Part shown: positions 17,140 through 27,600 of the stretch, piece after piece | Layout of the letters: each line of letters starts with the position of its first letter | Numbering within the stretch: position 1 is the first letter of the stretch | Source of the DNA: Chitinophaga cymbidii | GTDB taxonomy: Bacteria > Bacteroidota > Bacteroidia > Chitinophagales > Chitinophagaceae | Direction: 5' to 3' | Assembly (NCBI RefSeq): GCF_007992715.1 | Contig: NZ_BKAU01000001.1 | Span: 1,612,001 to 1,676,000, forward strand | Length of the DNA: 64,000 nt | Program-made: the position numbers and the translations under genes | The notes under the pieces: model-generated | Told to the model about the DNA's origin: nothing | Seen by the model: the letters and a program-made list of their open reading frames with translations, nothing else | Database searches by the model: none

Positions 17140-18720
17140 CTAACGCGCATTTAAATATCCAAGAAATCCTTCCGGATGCTCAAACCCGTCAAGTGTTTGC
17201 TGATGTGTGCTCCGGAACAGGGCCCGGTGATCCTTTAAAACGGGAGCGTAGGCTGGTATTAAGGCATCGTTCTCCATTTGCAATGGCCTTTTCTTCATAT
17301 CGTACAATTGTTCATGGTTCGTTTTCCCACTCACGTATATTCCGTAATAAAAATCTCTTGTAACGATGCCCAGCCCGGTGGAGAACTCTACGGGAACCGC
17401 TGTTCTGTTCAGACGCGCGTTGGCGGCATGCAATAATGGGACGATACTCATTCCTTCCCAGTCCGGATCAGGCGGTGCGCCTGCCAGTGCAAAAACGGAG
17501 GGAAGAAGGTCCAGCCCATTGGATACAAGATTTACAGTATCCACACGCCCTTTTTTAATACCCGGATGACTGACTATAAACGGTACATGGCATACTTCAT
17601 CAAAGAAAAGCCCCTTTCCCGCCATTTGATGACTTCCCAATTGTTCACCATGATCACTGGTGAAAATGATAACGGTATTTTCAGCCATGCCGGTCGCTTC
17701 GAGCCCATCAAGCAGTTGTCCCAGCTCACGGTCCACATCCTCCACAAAGCGGCAATAGGCATACCGGTGGAGGAGCCAGTCGGTGGAGTCATAATCATTG
17801 CGGTATCGCCCGAAAGCGGCGGCCATACCGCTTACAGCTTCCCCTTCGCCTGAAATAACACCGGGTTCGTTCTGCTGCGGCGGGTAGTTGTCCGGCAATG
17901 GGGGCGCCTGACCCAGGTAATAATCAATGGGTTCATAACCACCTGCGCCCGGGTACCCCTCCGGAATTTCCAGGTTCCTTAATACGGATGCCCGGAGTTT
18001 CGCCTTCCAGCCGCCGCCCTTTGTACGGCTCATGATCTTTTCCATATCAAACCGGTGATCTTTAATGTGCGCATAGCAGATATCGTGCGGGTTCATCAAC
18101 GAAGTGACCATGAAGAAGGGTTGACCTTTATTATCTTTTGTATGTTTGTTCAACGTTTCGATCGCCTTTGGCACACAATCTTCTCCCCGGTATTCTCTTT
18201 CACTTGCATATACCTCAAACCCCATATCTCCGGGAAGAAATTGATAACCGGGAGGACCAAAGTGTGTTTTCCCTCCGTAATAGGTTTTGTACCCGGATTG
18301 TTGCAGGCGCGTGGCAATCTTCTTCTCCCGAACGTACTGTATCATATCCGTTTTTTTTGCGCCGGCCTCTTTCGGCACATGCACACCAAACATGCCTGGC
18401 CGTTTACCGGTAAGTAAACTTATGCGTGCCGGAATGCATACCGGATTGATGGTGTAAGCCCGGTCGAAACGAACCCCCTTTCTACACAACCGGTCTATAT
18501 TGGGTGTTTTTACGTATTTATTGCCTGCCGCGGAGATGAAGTCCCAGTTGAGCTGGTCGCTGATAACCACCAGGATATTGGGTTTCCCGGCATTATTAGT
18601 TCCCTGGCCAGGAAGCTTTTGCGCCTGCACCTGTATCGTGAACAGGGCTATTACCGCCATGGATACACATGACCGTAGCCATATTATCCGTTGTTCCGGA
18701 CGATGTTGTGCGTTCATCAT
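17140..18720 (-). CDS. Secreted S1-type sulfatase
   Basis: A 526-residue exported hydrolase with a signal sequence ending near VQAQ (residues 31-34). Cys95 in CIPAR fits the C-x-P/S-x-R motif, which is matured to formylglycine; the following SLLTGKRP completes the signature. Asp55 (ISDQ) and the FTSDHGEQLGSH segment near 350 are metal and substrate ligands. It removes sulfate esters from a carbohydrate or aryl substrate, presumably in the periplasm. It is the last gene of the polysaccharide locus, two bases after the Ig-like lipoprotein gene. A maturing enzyme (anSME or FGE) is not in the window. Confidence 0.92.
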   Translation of the reverse strand: MMNAQHRPEQRIIWLRSCVSMAVIALFTIQVQAQKLPGQGTNNAGKPNILVVISDQLNWDFISAAGNKYVKTPNIDRLCRKGVRFDRAYTINPVCIPARISLLTGKRPGMFGVHVPKEAGAKKTDMIQYVREKKIATRLQQSGYKTYYGGKTHFGPPGYQFLPGDMGFEVYASEREYRGEDCVPKAIETLNKHTKDNKGQPFFMVTSLMNPHDICYAHIKDHRFDMEKIMSRTKGGGWKAKLRASVLRNLEIPEGYPGAGGYEPIDYYLGQAPPLPDNYPPQQNEPGVISGEGEAVSGMAAAFGRYRNDYDSTDWLLHRYAYCRFVEDVDRELGQLLDGLEATGMAENTVIIFTSDHGEQLGSHQMAGKGLFFDEVCHVPFIVSHPGIKKGRVDTVNLVSNGLDLLPSVFALAGAPPDPDWEGMSIVPLLHAANARLNRTAVPVEFSTGLGIVTRDFYYGIYVSGKTNHEQLYDMKKRPLQMENDALIPAYAPVLKDHRALFRSTHQQTLDGFEHPEGFLGYLNAR

Positions 18721-18722
18721 GG

Positions 18723-19937
18723 CTACTTTTGCATTTTTATGTCCACCGTCAAATGGCCTGTATTTGCATTTGCGGATCTGGACTTAACATACAGCAGTCC
18801 GTATTTGCTATCTGCCGTTCTGAATACCATCACATTGTTATCCGCCAGGCCACCGGAAGATTCTTCAGCAGCGCCAGCGGCCCCCGTATAAAACGCTTCT
18901 ATATCGCTTGCGGCAGCCAGGTCGAATTCCTCCCGGCTTATTGATATTTTCTTTATTAAAGTTTGGTTCCTTGTGGGCCAGTTAACCATTGCATCATCGC
19001 CGTAAGCGGCCACTGTGTAAATAAACTCCGATACCGAAGCCAGTGTTGGCGAAGTTATATTGTATGCCCTGGACGAACCGCTGTAAAAGACAACTAAATC
19101 TATATCGCCTGATTTCGAAGCTGAACCCGTGGTGGCGTACACTTCTCCATTCGCGGCATTAAAAAACGGCCCGTGAGCGACAGATCGCTGCGCACCCAGG
19201 TTCACATCAAAATATGCAGTAAAATCAGCGGCCTGGGAACGTTTGATAGTTAATGTAAACTCTTTCTTCACTATATTCCCCATTACATCCATTACTTCCA
19301 CCAGGAAGGCAAGGGTTTTATCGGCATCCGCGGCCGTTGGCTGATAGGTGAAGTGGTAGCTGTCTTCTCTGGGATTGGTGAAAGTCTCTTTTGTCAAAGA
19401 TGTGATCTCATTGCCATCTGCAAACGTTTTGATGTATTTGATATCATTCTCTGAAGTGACGGCAATATTAAAATCCGCTGTTTCATTATCAAGGATCTCG
19501 GCAGGGGCATCCTCCGGAATGGTAATCCGGATATCCGCCGGAGCCGATTGCACATATATTGTAAAGTCCTTGTTAACCGACCGGCCCTTTTCATCAGAAA
19601 CAACCAGCCGGAAGATAAGGCTCTTCCCCACTTCATCTTTATCCAGGGTATAGGTGTACTGCACCACGATCTTATTATCAGCGGAAGCTGAAGCCGAGTG
19701 CAGTTCATTTTCATCCAGGTGCAGTACCGCCGCCTTCAAGGCCGTGGCAGAATCGGTGGTGATCACCAGATCAAACCGGATTTGATCCTTAGCAGTAACG
19801 GTCAGCGGCAATGCTGCGTTCTGCGTAACTTTCGCGGAGAAAGCATCATTTTGTACCACGAGGTCGTCTTCTTTGTTGCAGGCAGCCAGTGTCAGCACTG
19901 AAATAAAAAAGAGCAGTTTTAAAGGAATATTTTTCAT
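18723..19937 (-). CDS. Ig-like-domain surface lipoprotein of the polysaccharide locus
   Basis: A 404-residue lipoprotein starting at the ATG at 19937, with lipobox TLAAC and the following KEDD, an acidic patch typical of export to the outer surface. Two beta-sandwich, Ig- or cadherin-like repeats follow (about 25-120 and 125-225; the second ends with FLVEVMDVMGNIVKKEFTL). A C-terminal ~170-residue domain is unlike anything I can name. Its place in the operon and domain plan suggest a surface glycan-binding protein (SusE/SusF-like role), which is inference. It lies seven bases after the glycosidase gene. Confidence 0.65.
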   Translation of the reverse strand: MKNIPLKLLFFISVLTLAACNKEDDLVVQNDAFSAKVTQNAALPLTVTAKDQIRFDLVITTDSATALKAAVLHLDENELHSASASADNKIVVQYTYTLDKDEVGKSLIFRLVVSDEKGRSVNKDFTIYVQSAPADIRITIPEDAPAEILDNETADFNIAVTSENDIKYIKTFADGNEITSLTKETFTNPREDSYHFTYQPTAADADKTLAFLVEVMDVMGNIVKKEFTLTIKRSQAADFTAYFDVNLGAQRSVAHGPFFNAANGEVYATTGSASKSGDIDLVVFYSGSSRAYNITSPTLASVSEFIYTVAAYGDDAMVNWPTRNQTLIKKISISREEFDLAAASDIEAFYTGAAGAAEESSGGLADNNVMVFRTADSKYGLLYVKSRSANANTGHLTVDIKMQK

Positions 19938-19944
19938 TATTATA

Positions 19945-21306
19945 CTAATTGACATAAAAAGGAATAACAGCGCTTGCTACTTTTTTATTGGCATCATCGG
20001 AAACAAAAACGATCAGCCTGTAGCCTCCGGTTTCTGATGGCGCTTTGAAGGCAATGCCTGATAACTTGTTGTCAGTGATCAGCCCGGGAATACCGTCCGG
20101 CAAACTACCATCCGCAGCGGCGGACCCTTCTTTCATGATTATCCAGGAATAGGTCAAGGGATCATTATCAGGGTCCGTGGCAATAACGGAAGCTGTATTG
20201 CCGGAACCTTTCTCTACGGAAATATTCTCCTCCGCTTTCTTCCCATTCATTAAAACAGCGTTCCTGTCCTGGATAACGGGTGCCCTGTTGGCGGGGTAGC
20301 TGCCCGTCCACGCGAACTGCATGGCATCCACCGCCGGGAACGTGTACCCTTTCTTATCCAAAAGCCCGAACCAGGTGAGCACTTCTCCATGTTTTTGGTA
20401 TCCCCAGACAAATACGAAAGAGCCAATACATCCGTTTGTGCTGTTCTTTGAAATATGGTCCTGGTAAGCTTGCAGGTACACATCCGCCTTCTCCGTACTG
20501 GTTTGTTCCACCAGTCCTCCCCAGTTCAGTACTCTTGTTGGCTCCGGCGCCATTTGCCAGGTGCCGCGCGGGCCAAATTCGGTGATCATGTAAGGCTTCT
20601 CCCACCCGGCGGAAGCCAGGTTCGCAGCAACATTGGGCAATGTTGGCGCATAGCTGTTCACAGAAAGAATGTCTATTTCCGGCGCCATATCCGCCACCAG
20701 GCCTATTTTAGTAACGTCTGAATTGGACAATGCAACTGTTGTGGGATGATTGGGATCCACCTGATGTATGAATTTCGCCACCTCATTTACAGCGGTCCAT
20801 AGTTTTGTATTGGTATAGCTGGCTTCTGCTTCATTGCCGATGGACCAACATAACAATGCCGGATGATCTTTAAAACGCAGCACTGCTTCTTTCATTTGTT
20901 CATGCTGTTGTTTTACCGCCGCCTCATTGTTGTAGTCGAAGCCATCTGTTTCCCGCTTCATATACAAACCAAAATTCACATACAATCCGGCTTTAAAGGC
21001 ATCATCCAGTATTTTCTGAGAATCATCCGCCACACCGTATGTTCTGATGGTATTCGCGCCGAAGGCCGCGGACTCACCATAATAATTATTGGCGCAAACC
21101 CCTTTTACAAAATGTGCTGTTCCGTCAATGAACATCTTCCATGATCCGCCCGATTTTGAAAGCGTAACCTTGGCCGGAGGCGGCAGCTCCGTTTCTTCAA
21201 AAGAATTGCGGGGAATCGGAAAATCATACCGGTTATCGCATCCGAAACACAGCAATACGAACAGGCAGAATGCCCCTTTTTTAATATGATATTTCAACCT
21301 GTTCAT
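19945..21306 (-). CDS. Clan-A (GH2-like TIM barrel) glycosidase lipoprotein
   Basis: A 453-residue lipoprotein (signal with LLCFGC lipobox). A TIM barrel occupies about 55-345: FGANTIRTYG, the acid/base Glu in CWSIGNEAE, and the probable nucleophile Glu in YMITEFGPRGTW. This is the arrangement of clan GH-A enzymes such as GH2. The usual GH2 N-terminal jelly roll is missing. An Ig/PKD-like domain (NRAPVIQD...ATDPDNDPLTYSW) forms the last ~100 residues. It probably cleaves a backbone or side-chain linkage of the imported glycan; the linkage is unknown. It overlaps neither neighbour and lies two bases after the oxidoreductase gene. Confidence 0.75.
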   Translation of the reverse strand: MNRLKYHIKKGAFCLFVLLCFGCDNRYDFPIPRNSFEETELPPPAKVTLSKSGGSWKMFIDGTAHFVKGVCANNYYGESAAFGANTIRTYGVADDSQKILDDAFKAGLYVNFGLYMKRETDGFDYNNEAAVKQQHEQMKEAVLRFKDHPALLCWSIGNEAEASYTNTKLWTAVNEVAKFIHQVDPNHPTTVALSNSDVTKIGLVADMAPEIDILSVNSYAPTLPNVAANLASAGWEKPYMITEFGPRGTWQMAPEPTRVLNWGGLVEQTSTEKADVYLQAYQDHISKNSTNGCIGSFVFVWGYQKHGEVLTWFGLLDKKGYTFPAVDAMQFAWTGSYPANRAPVIQDRNAVLMNGKKAEENISVEKGSGNTASVIATDPDNDPLTYSWIIMKEGSAAADGSLPDGIPGLITDNKLSGIAFKAPSETGGYRLIVFVSDDANKKVASAVIPFYVN

Positions 21307-21308
21307 AG

Positions 21309-22967
21309 CTATTTTGATTTTGCGTTAATCTCTATTATCTGGTTAAGCGCATGCAGCCGGGGCGCCAACTCGTTGTAAGGAATGTCCTGAACGGCCATAT
21401 TCCCGTCAATTGCCATAGCAGCGGCAACGGCCGCAGACTGGCCTAAGACCATATAAACCGGTTCCATCCTGATGCTGCTATACGCCACATGTGAAGCAGA
21501 TAAGCAGACGGGCACGAGGAGGTTCCCGCATTCATTCCGCTTCGGCGTAATGGACAAATAATTGACAGGGTACGGCGTGGTGGCCTGAAAGATCGTTCCC
21601 TCGTACCGCAGCTTCCCTTCCTCATCCACCACTTTCGAAACATAATGGCAATCCAGGGCATAAGTGCCGATACCGATGGAATTGGGTGCGGCAGTCCGGT
21701 CCTCCTTTACGACATTCTTTTCCGACATCACAAATTCACCCACCATTCTTCTGGCTTCCCGCACATAAATATGGTTAGGGAAATTTCCGTTGTCCTCAAA
21801 TTCATCTTTCGGCAAGCCCCAGTCTTTCATTTCGTCTCTGATATGTTGCGGGACCCTGGGGTCATGTTCCAGCAGCCATAACATACCAAGCGCATAATTT
21901 TTGTGCTGTTCTTCTATATCACCTCTTTTTTTATACCCAGCCTCCGCATAATCGTAACTGGCACCGAAGAAATCCAGGTGGTTCGTATCCGTTTTCCGGT
22001 TGGGCATCGGCGTTAAAGTGATTATTTTCTGAAGCGTCATGGCCGGGTTCAGGTTAATATGCCGTACTAGCACTTCATACAGGGAAGGATCATAGTTTTC
22101 AGGTTTGGTTATCTTGATTCTATTGGCAGGATCATCCGTGAGTGTAAGGCGGTAGCAATAGGCCTGCACCTTTTTATCTTGCGTACCCTGCGCACCCTGT
22201 ACTTTTTTATCTATATAAGGCAGAAGGCCCGATTTCGGATAGCCCGATTTCCGGTAGGGGCTCACTTCGCTAAGATTAGTCCCCATGTTATAGTTAACAC
22301 GGTAGCCGTTGAGGGTTTCATCGTATGTTTTATTATCTTCTCTTCCAACCATATAAGAAACACCGGCAGCCGCGAGCAGGTCGCCTTCATAAGAAGCATC
22401 GATGAATACCCTGGCGCTCACGGTTTTACCGCTTTCCAGCGTGATCCTGCTGATCTGAAGATCGTTCTTCTTTACGCCTTTTTTACGTTTCAAACGTTCA
22501 TGCTGCCACAGCGTTACACCGGCCTCTTTCAGCATATCCAGCATGATGCGTTCCGCTACTTTGGATTCATACACCCATTGCATTTTGCGCTCATCATTCT
22601 TACCGGTGTAGGTCCTTTTCCTGGATTTTATAAAGAATTCCTCCCGGTTTTGGTTCTTCCAGACTTCGGGGTTTAAATAGTAGGCGTATATTTTCTGATA
22701 AAATTCGCGGGCAAGTCCGCCCACCATGTCATTGCGGTTCATATCGGTAGCGGTAAGGCCTGATGTGACCAATCCGCCGACATGCTGGTTTTTCGAGATC
22801 AGCACAACGCTTTTTCCAAGCCGCGCGCTTTGTATTGCCGCCATTACGCCGGCCGCGGATTCACCATATACGCAGATATCAAAAGAATTTTCCCGGCTCT
22901 CTCCGTACATATTGCTTGTGGCCATTACCATCCACAAGAAAAGCAACGATTTAACGAATCTGTTCAT
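21309..22967 (-). CDS. Exported FAD-dependent oxidoreductase (FAD_oxidored family)
   Basis: A 552-residue protein with a signal peptide (about 1-22). The FAD dinucleotide-binding fold begins ICVYGESAAGVMAAIQSAR, followed by the paired HVGGLVTSGL and ending with SAAVAAAMAIDGNMAVQDI, the last FAD-contact region. This is the family often labelled xanthan lyase-related by mistake; its reactions are largely unproven. In a glycan locus beside a glycosidase and a sulfatase it may oxidise a sugar or a released product (inference). It lies second after SusD, 95 bases downstream. Confidence 0.8.
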   Translation of the reverse strand: MNRFVKSLLFLWMVMATSNMYGESRENSFDICVYGESAAGVMAAIQSARLGKSVVLISKNQHVGGLVTSGLTATDMNRNDMVGGLAREFYQKIYAYYLNPEVWKNQNREEFFIKSRKRTYTGKNDERKMQWVYESKVAERIMLDMLKEAGVTLWQHERLKRKKGVKKNDLQISRITLESGKTVSARVFIDASYEGDLLAAAGVSYMVGREDNKTYDETLNGYRVNYNMGTNLSEVSPYRKSGYPKSGLLPYIDKKVQGAQGTQDKKVQAYCYRLTLTDDPANRIKITKPENYDPSLYEVLVRHINLNPAMTLQKIITLTPMPNRKTDTNHLDFFGASYDYAEAGYKKRGDIEEQHKNYALGMLWLLEHDPRVPQHIRDEMKDWGLPKDEFEDNGNFPNHIYVREARRMVGEFVMSEKNVVKEDRTAAPNSIGIGTYALDCHYVSKVVDEEGKLRYEGTIFQATTPYPVNYLSITPKRNECGNLLVPVCLSASHVAYSSIRMEPVYMVLGQSAAVAAAMAIDGNMAVQDIPYNELAPRLHALNQIIEINAKSK

Positions 22968-23062
22968 GAGTTATTTTTAAAGTGAATTTTGTCTATGTCA
23001 GGCAAAAGCATTCCAGCGCCTTATGGAAAAGCATCCGGCGCCCATGCGTCAAAAGTTTTGTT

Positions 23063-24640
23063 CTAATTATATCCCGGGTTCTGAGGGAAATTTTCAGCGC
23101 CCATGTTGATGACCTCGGTCTCGGGTATGGGCCATCGTATGAAATGTGGGTTAGCCGGCAGGTTTGTTCTACCCGGCAAAGAGCTGCTTATCTCAGCATC
23201 ACCGGCATAGCTGGCCACTTGTGAGATGAGTATTCCCAGTCTTTTCAGGAAGTACCAACGGTCGCCTTCAAATGCCAGCTCGCGGGCCTGTTCATCGATG
23301 ATGTTCTTCAACGACAATGTGCCGGTAAAGGTGGCGTTACCCGCCCGTTCCCAGGTTTCATTGAAATATTTTTTCGCCAGCGTCTGATCACTCTTCATCA
23401 AAGCGGCTTCAGCGCCCATGATGTAGGTTTCCGCCAGGCGATAAAGAATAATATCCTTATAACTCCTGGTTTCCGAAGCCGCCCTTGTCCAGATATCGCC
23501 GTGTTTAATACAGCCGGGGTACACGAACCGGTTCTTTGTGCCGTTCTTGTAAAGCGGGAAATAAGCGCCCGGCTGAACCGTTACGGCGCCATAAGGTTTA
23601 GGATCGGGCGTAGTATTTTTATACTGGTGTATATAAAAACTTTTGTAGCGGGCATCATTGGCGGTATCATACAGCGAGAACAGGTAGGGGTTTGGCAAGC
23701 ACCGGCCGTAAGTATAGCCCCAGTTGTCAAAACTACAGGAATACTCCGACGTACCTCCTATCTCCTGGCGATAGGAAGCTACATAGAACGCGGCGAAATG
23801 GTTTCCTTTCGGAGTGCCGTCAGAAAGGTTCCCTCCCGGATTTCTGCTCCATTGCTGTACCATCAATGCTTCTTTATGATTGAGATCAGCCGCGTTAAAA
23901 ATGCTCTCCAGCGGCTCCAGGTCGTACTTGCCTGACTGGTCAATTTCGTTCACCTGATCCAGCACCTCATCCCAATCCTTTTTCCAGAGCGCCGCTTTCG
24001 CTTTGATGTGCCTTGCCGCGGCCTGGTTGAACCGGCCGGGTTCCGAAGATATCCAGGGCAGGTTCTCTATACTGTAATCCAGGTCTTCATACAGCAGGTT
24101 AAACACTTCTTCATTGGTGGCCGCTTTATAATCCTTGGGAAAGTCAACATTTTCCCAGGTGGTGGGCTCCGTATTCAGCCATATCCGGTCAAATGTGCGG
24201 TAAAGAAGGAAATAGGATTGCGCCCTGAAACATTTTGCTTCGGCGATCGTGGCCCTCAGCGCATCGGTTTGCTCCAGCTTTTCACCCGCGTAAATTATTT
24301 CATTCGCCTTTCCGATGATCTGGTACATGGTCCTCCACATGAAGGCCACCTGGGCGGAAGAAGGTCTGAGAAAGTTCGGATCATAGGTTCCAAAATAATT
24401 CCCTGTTCCCCCGTTGGTTACCACCAGGTCCGTAGCTCTTTCCAATGCGAAAATGGTAGCATCGTCATTAGCATAATAGCGTTGTAATGTATAGAGCGCA
24501 TTCACGGCTAACTTCAAACCGCCTTCACTGCTGTAAATATATTCGGCAGAGTATCTTGTTTTGTTCTCTTCTTCCAGCATTTTGGTGCAGGAAGTGACTA
24601 CCACTGTGAACAATATAACGATCAGTATTTTATACTTCAT
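23063..24640 (-). CDS. SusD/RagB family outer-membrane nutrient-binding lipoprotein
   Basis: A 525-residue lipoprotein (MKYKILIVILFTVVVTSC lipobox) with the SusD helical start (ALYTLQRYYANDDAT, EIIYAGEKLEQTDALRATI) and TPR-like array. The usual C-terminal ending is present (RWPIPETEVINMGAENFPQNPGYN; final NPGY is typical). SusD caps the SusC barrel and captures oligosaccharide at the cell surface. It lies 12 bases downstream of the SusC gene, the standard pairing. Confidence 0.95.
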   Translation of the reverse strand: MKYKILIVILFTVVVTSCTKMLEEENKTRYSAEYIYSSEGGLKLAVNALYTLQRYYANDDATIFALERATDLVVTNGGTGNYFGTYDPNFLRPSSAQVAFMWRTMYQIIGKANEIIYAGEKLEQTDALRATIAEAKCFRAQSYFLLYRTFDRIWLNTEPTTWENVDFPKDYKAATNEEVFNLLYEDLDYSIENLPWISSEPGRFNQAAARHIKAKAALWKKDWDEVLDQVNEIDQSGKYDLEPLESIFNAADLNHKEALMVQQWSRNPGGNLSDGTPKGNHFAAFYVASYRQEIGGTSEYSCSFDNWGYTYGRCLPNPYLFSLYDTANDARYKSFYIHQYKNTTPDPKPYGAVTVQPGAYFPLYKNGTKNRFVYPGCIKHGDIWTRAASETRSYKDIILYRLAETYIMGAEAALMKSDQTLAKKYFNETWERAGNATFTGTLSLKNIIDEQARELAFEGDRWYFLKRLGILISQVASYAGDAEISSSLPGRTNLPANPHFIRWPIPETEVINMGAENFPQNPGYN

Positions 24641-24652
24641 GGCTTATACGTA

Positions 24653-27600
24653 TTAGAATGAGCAATTAAGGCCAAACAACAGGGTTCTTGGTTCCGGATA
24701 ATCGCCGGGGTTCTGTTCAGGCCCATAGCCCTGTACATCTGTAAGGGTCCAGACATTACTGGCGGTGAAAAACAACTTCAGGTTACTGAGTTTCAACCTG
24801 CTGACCGCCTTTTCGGGCACATTGTAAGAAAGAGAAACACTGCGGAGCCTTATGTAGTCGGCTTTTTCATAAGCCAGGGAAGTCAAAAAAGCGGGCTGTT
24901 GCACAAAATCGGGCGCCGGCGCTTCATTGGAGGGGTTATGCACCGTCCAGTAGTTGCGCCTGATCCCGTTTCGTTTACCGGTAAGATCGCCGCCGGTTTC
25001 AAAAGTGGCGAGGTAAGCATTGTACAAATACCCGCCATGCAAGCCATTAATATCCAGGGAAAGACTAAAGTTCCTGTACTCAAAGCTGGTAATAAAAGCG
25101 CTGATCAGTTTAGGATCTCTTCTTATAATGTGGCGGTCGTCTACAGAGATCACTTTGTCGCCGTTGAGATCGCTCACCCGGATGCTCCCGGGCGCGGCAG
25201 TTGGCATGGCCGATCCGGCGATGTCATCATCCAGTTGCCAGATACCATCGAACTGGTAATCATAATACACGTTCATGGACTGGCCAATGAACCATCTGTT
25301 GTTCAGGTCATTTACAGGATTGCCCTGCGGATCCACTGCGCCGTTGATCCTTTCGATCCTGTTCCTGTTGGTAGAAAAGTTCAGCCCAACGTTCCAGGTA
25401 AAATCTTTATTCCTTACCGGAACCGCATTCAACGAAAATTCTATCCCTTTATTCCGCACACGGCCAAGGTTTACCAATTGACTGGCATACCCGGAAGTGG
25501 TAGACAGCGATTTTTCCACGAGCAGGTCCGTTGTTCTGGTGTCATAAAACTCCACTGAACCGTAAATCCGGTTTTTGAAAAAGCCGTAATCAACCCCTAA
25601 ATTGGCGGAGGTGGACGTTTCCCACTTCAGGTTCGGGTTCGTCAGTTCCGAATTAGGCAGGTACCCCACCGCGGTCTGGTCTCCAAACTCGGTCAGGTAT
25701 TTATCGGCCAGTCCCAATGTAGTGTAGGGGCTGATGCCCTGGTTGCCCACCTGGCCATAACTCACGCGGAGTTTCAGGTCAGATATCCATTCACTGCCGG
25801 CCATAAAATCCTCGCTGTTGATCCGCCAGGCTACTGCGGCTGACGGGAAGTACCCATATTTATTATTGGCGCCGAAAACGGAGGACCCGTCCACACGCAT
25901 AGCCAATGTGAGCATGTATTTGCTATCGAAGTTATAGCGGCCCCTGACCAGGTAGGAAAGCAGTTTCCTGTCGGAGAACTCATATACGGGCACTGCGTGG
26001 GAAAGCGCCGAAGCAATGGCATGATACGCCAGGTCATCGTTAGCGAAACCAAAGCCCGTATTACCGGTCCGTTTCCACTGAATCCCGTTCAGGCTGGCCA
26101 TGGCGGTGCCATCCAGGTGGTGCTTTCCTATATCCTTTGTATAGTTAAGAATATTCTCCACCAGGTAATCCGTGTAAGTGCTCTGTGCCACCGTTGCCCG
26201 TCCGCCATTGTTCCTGCCTACCGTATGATCGATACCGAGGTAGGCGTTTTCCTGAACGTTTCTTGTATTTATGCTTGCATTAAGGCGGTACGACAAGCCT
26301 TTTACAATCTTCCAGTCCGCGATAAAATTCAAATTAAGCCGGTCGGTGATGGTAAGATTTTTTGCGTGCTGGTTGTTCCACAAAGGGTTAAAATGGGATT
26401 CCCCCGCTTCTGTTACATCTTCCCGCAGCGAACCATCGCTGTTGTACACTTCGGCCAGGGGAGGCATGGTAATGAAAGAATTGAAGGTCCCGTCCGCAAT
26501 TTTCCGGTCCGACCGGGTATAGGCGATATTTGCCCCCAGGGATATCTTTTCAGATAATTTCTGATCTACATTAAGCCTGCCCGTAAACCTTCTGAAGTTA
26601 GACGATGGAACAATCCCGTCCTGGAAAAAATGTCCGAGGGACAGTGCATATTTTGTTTTATCGTTTCCCGATTGTATCAGTACATCATTCTTGTTTTGCC
26701 ATGCCGGACTCAGCATCACCTCTTCCCAGTCGATATATTTCTTTGAATGGTATACATCTTTCATCAACCCTCTGAGCGCTTCATCTTCATTATAGTAGCC
26801 ATATGCATTGTAGAACGCTTCTTTTCTGTAGGCCGCCCACTGCTCTCCGTCATAAAACTCAAAGTTCCTGTACAGGTTCTGCACGCCGGCATAAGTGTTC
26901 ACATTTACTTTCGTTTTCCCGGAAATCCCTCTTTTGGTGGTGATGAGAATTACGCCATTGGCAGCCCTGGCGCCGTAGATCGATTGGGCGGAGGCATCTT
27001 TAAGTATCTCTACGGAAGCTACATCGTTCGCGTTGACATCGTCAATGCTGGCAGTAGGAACACCGTCCACAATATATAACGGATCATTCCCCGCGGACAG
27101 TGAGCGCCTGCCCCTGATAAGGATACTGGACGTACCTCCCGGCGCTGCGCTCCCCATCGTAACCTGGAGCCCTGGTGCGGCCCCGCGCAGCATTTCGCTG
27201 ATGCTGGTTGTAGGCATTTTATTCAACTGTTCCGCTTTCACAGAAGAAATAGCGCCGGTAACATTCGCCCTGGTTTGCGTTCCGTAACCTACCACCACTA
27301 CTTCATTCAGACCGCTTATTGCCACTTTCATGGTTACGTTGAGCGTATCCCGGGAACCGGCGGCCTGCTCCCTGGGCTCGAACCCGACCATGCTGAACAG
27401 CAATACCGCCTTGTCGTCCTGCACCGCGATGCGGTAACGGCCTTCTTCATCGGTATTGGTAGCCTTCATGCTGCCCTTTATGACAACGGTTACGCCGATA
27501 AGCGGCATTCCGGCCTCATCCGTCACCTTGCCGGAAACAGTGCGTTCCTGTTGAAAAGGGTCCGGGATATCCAGGCCCGGCACGCCGGCTGTACGCCGGG

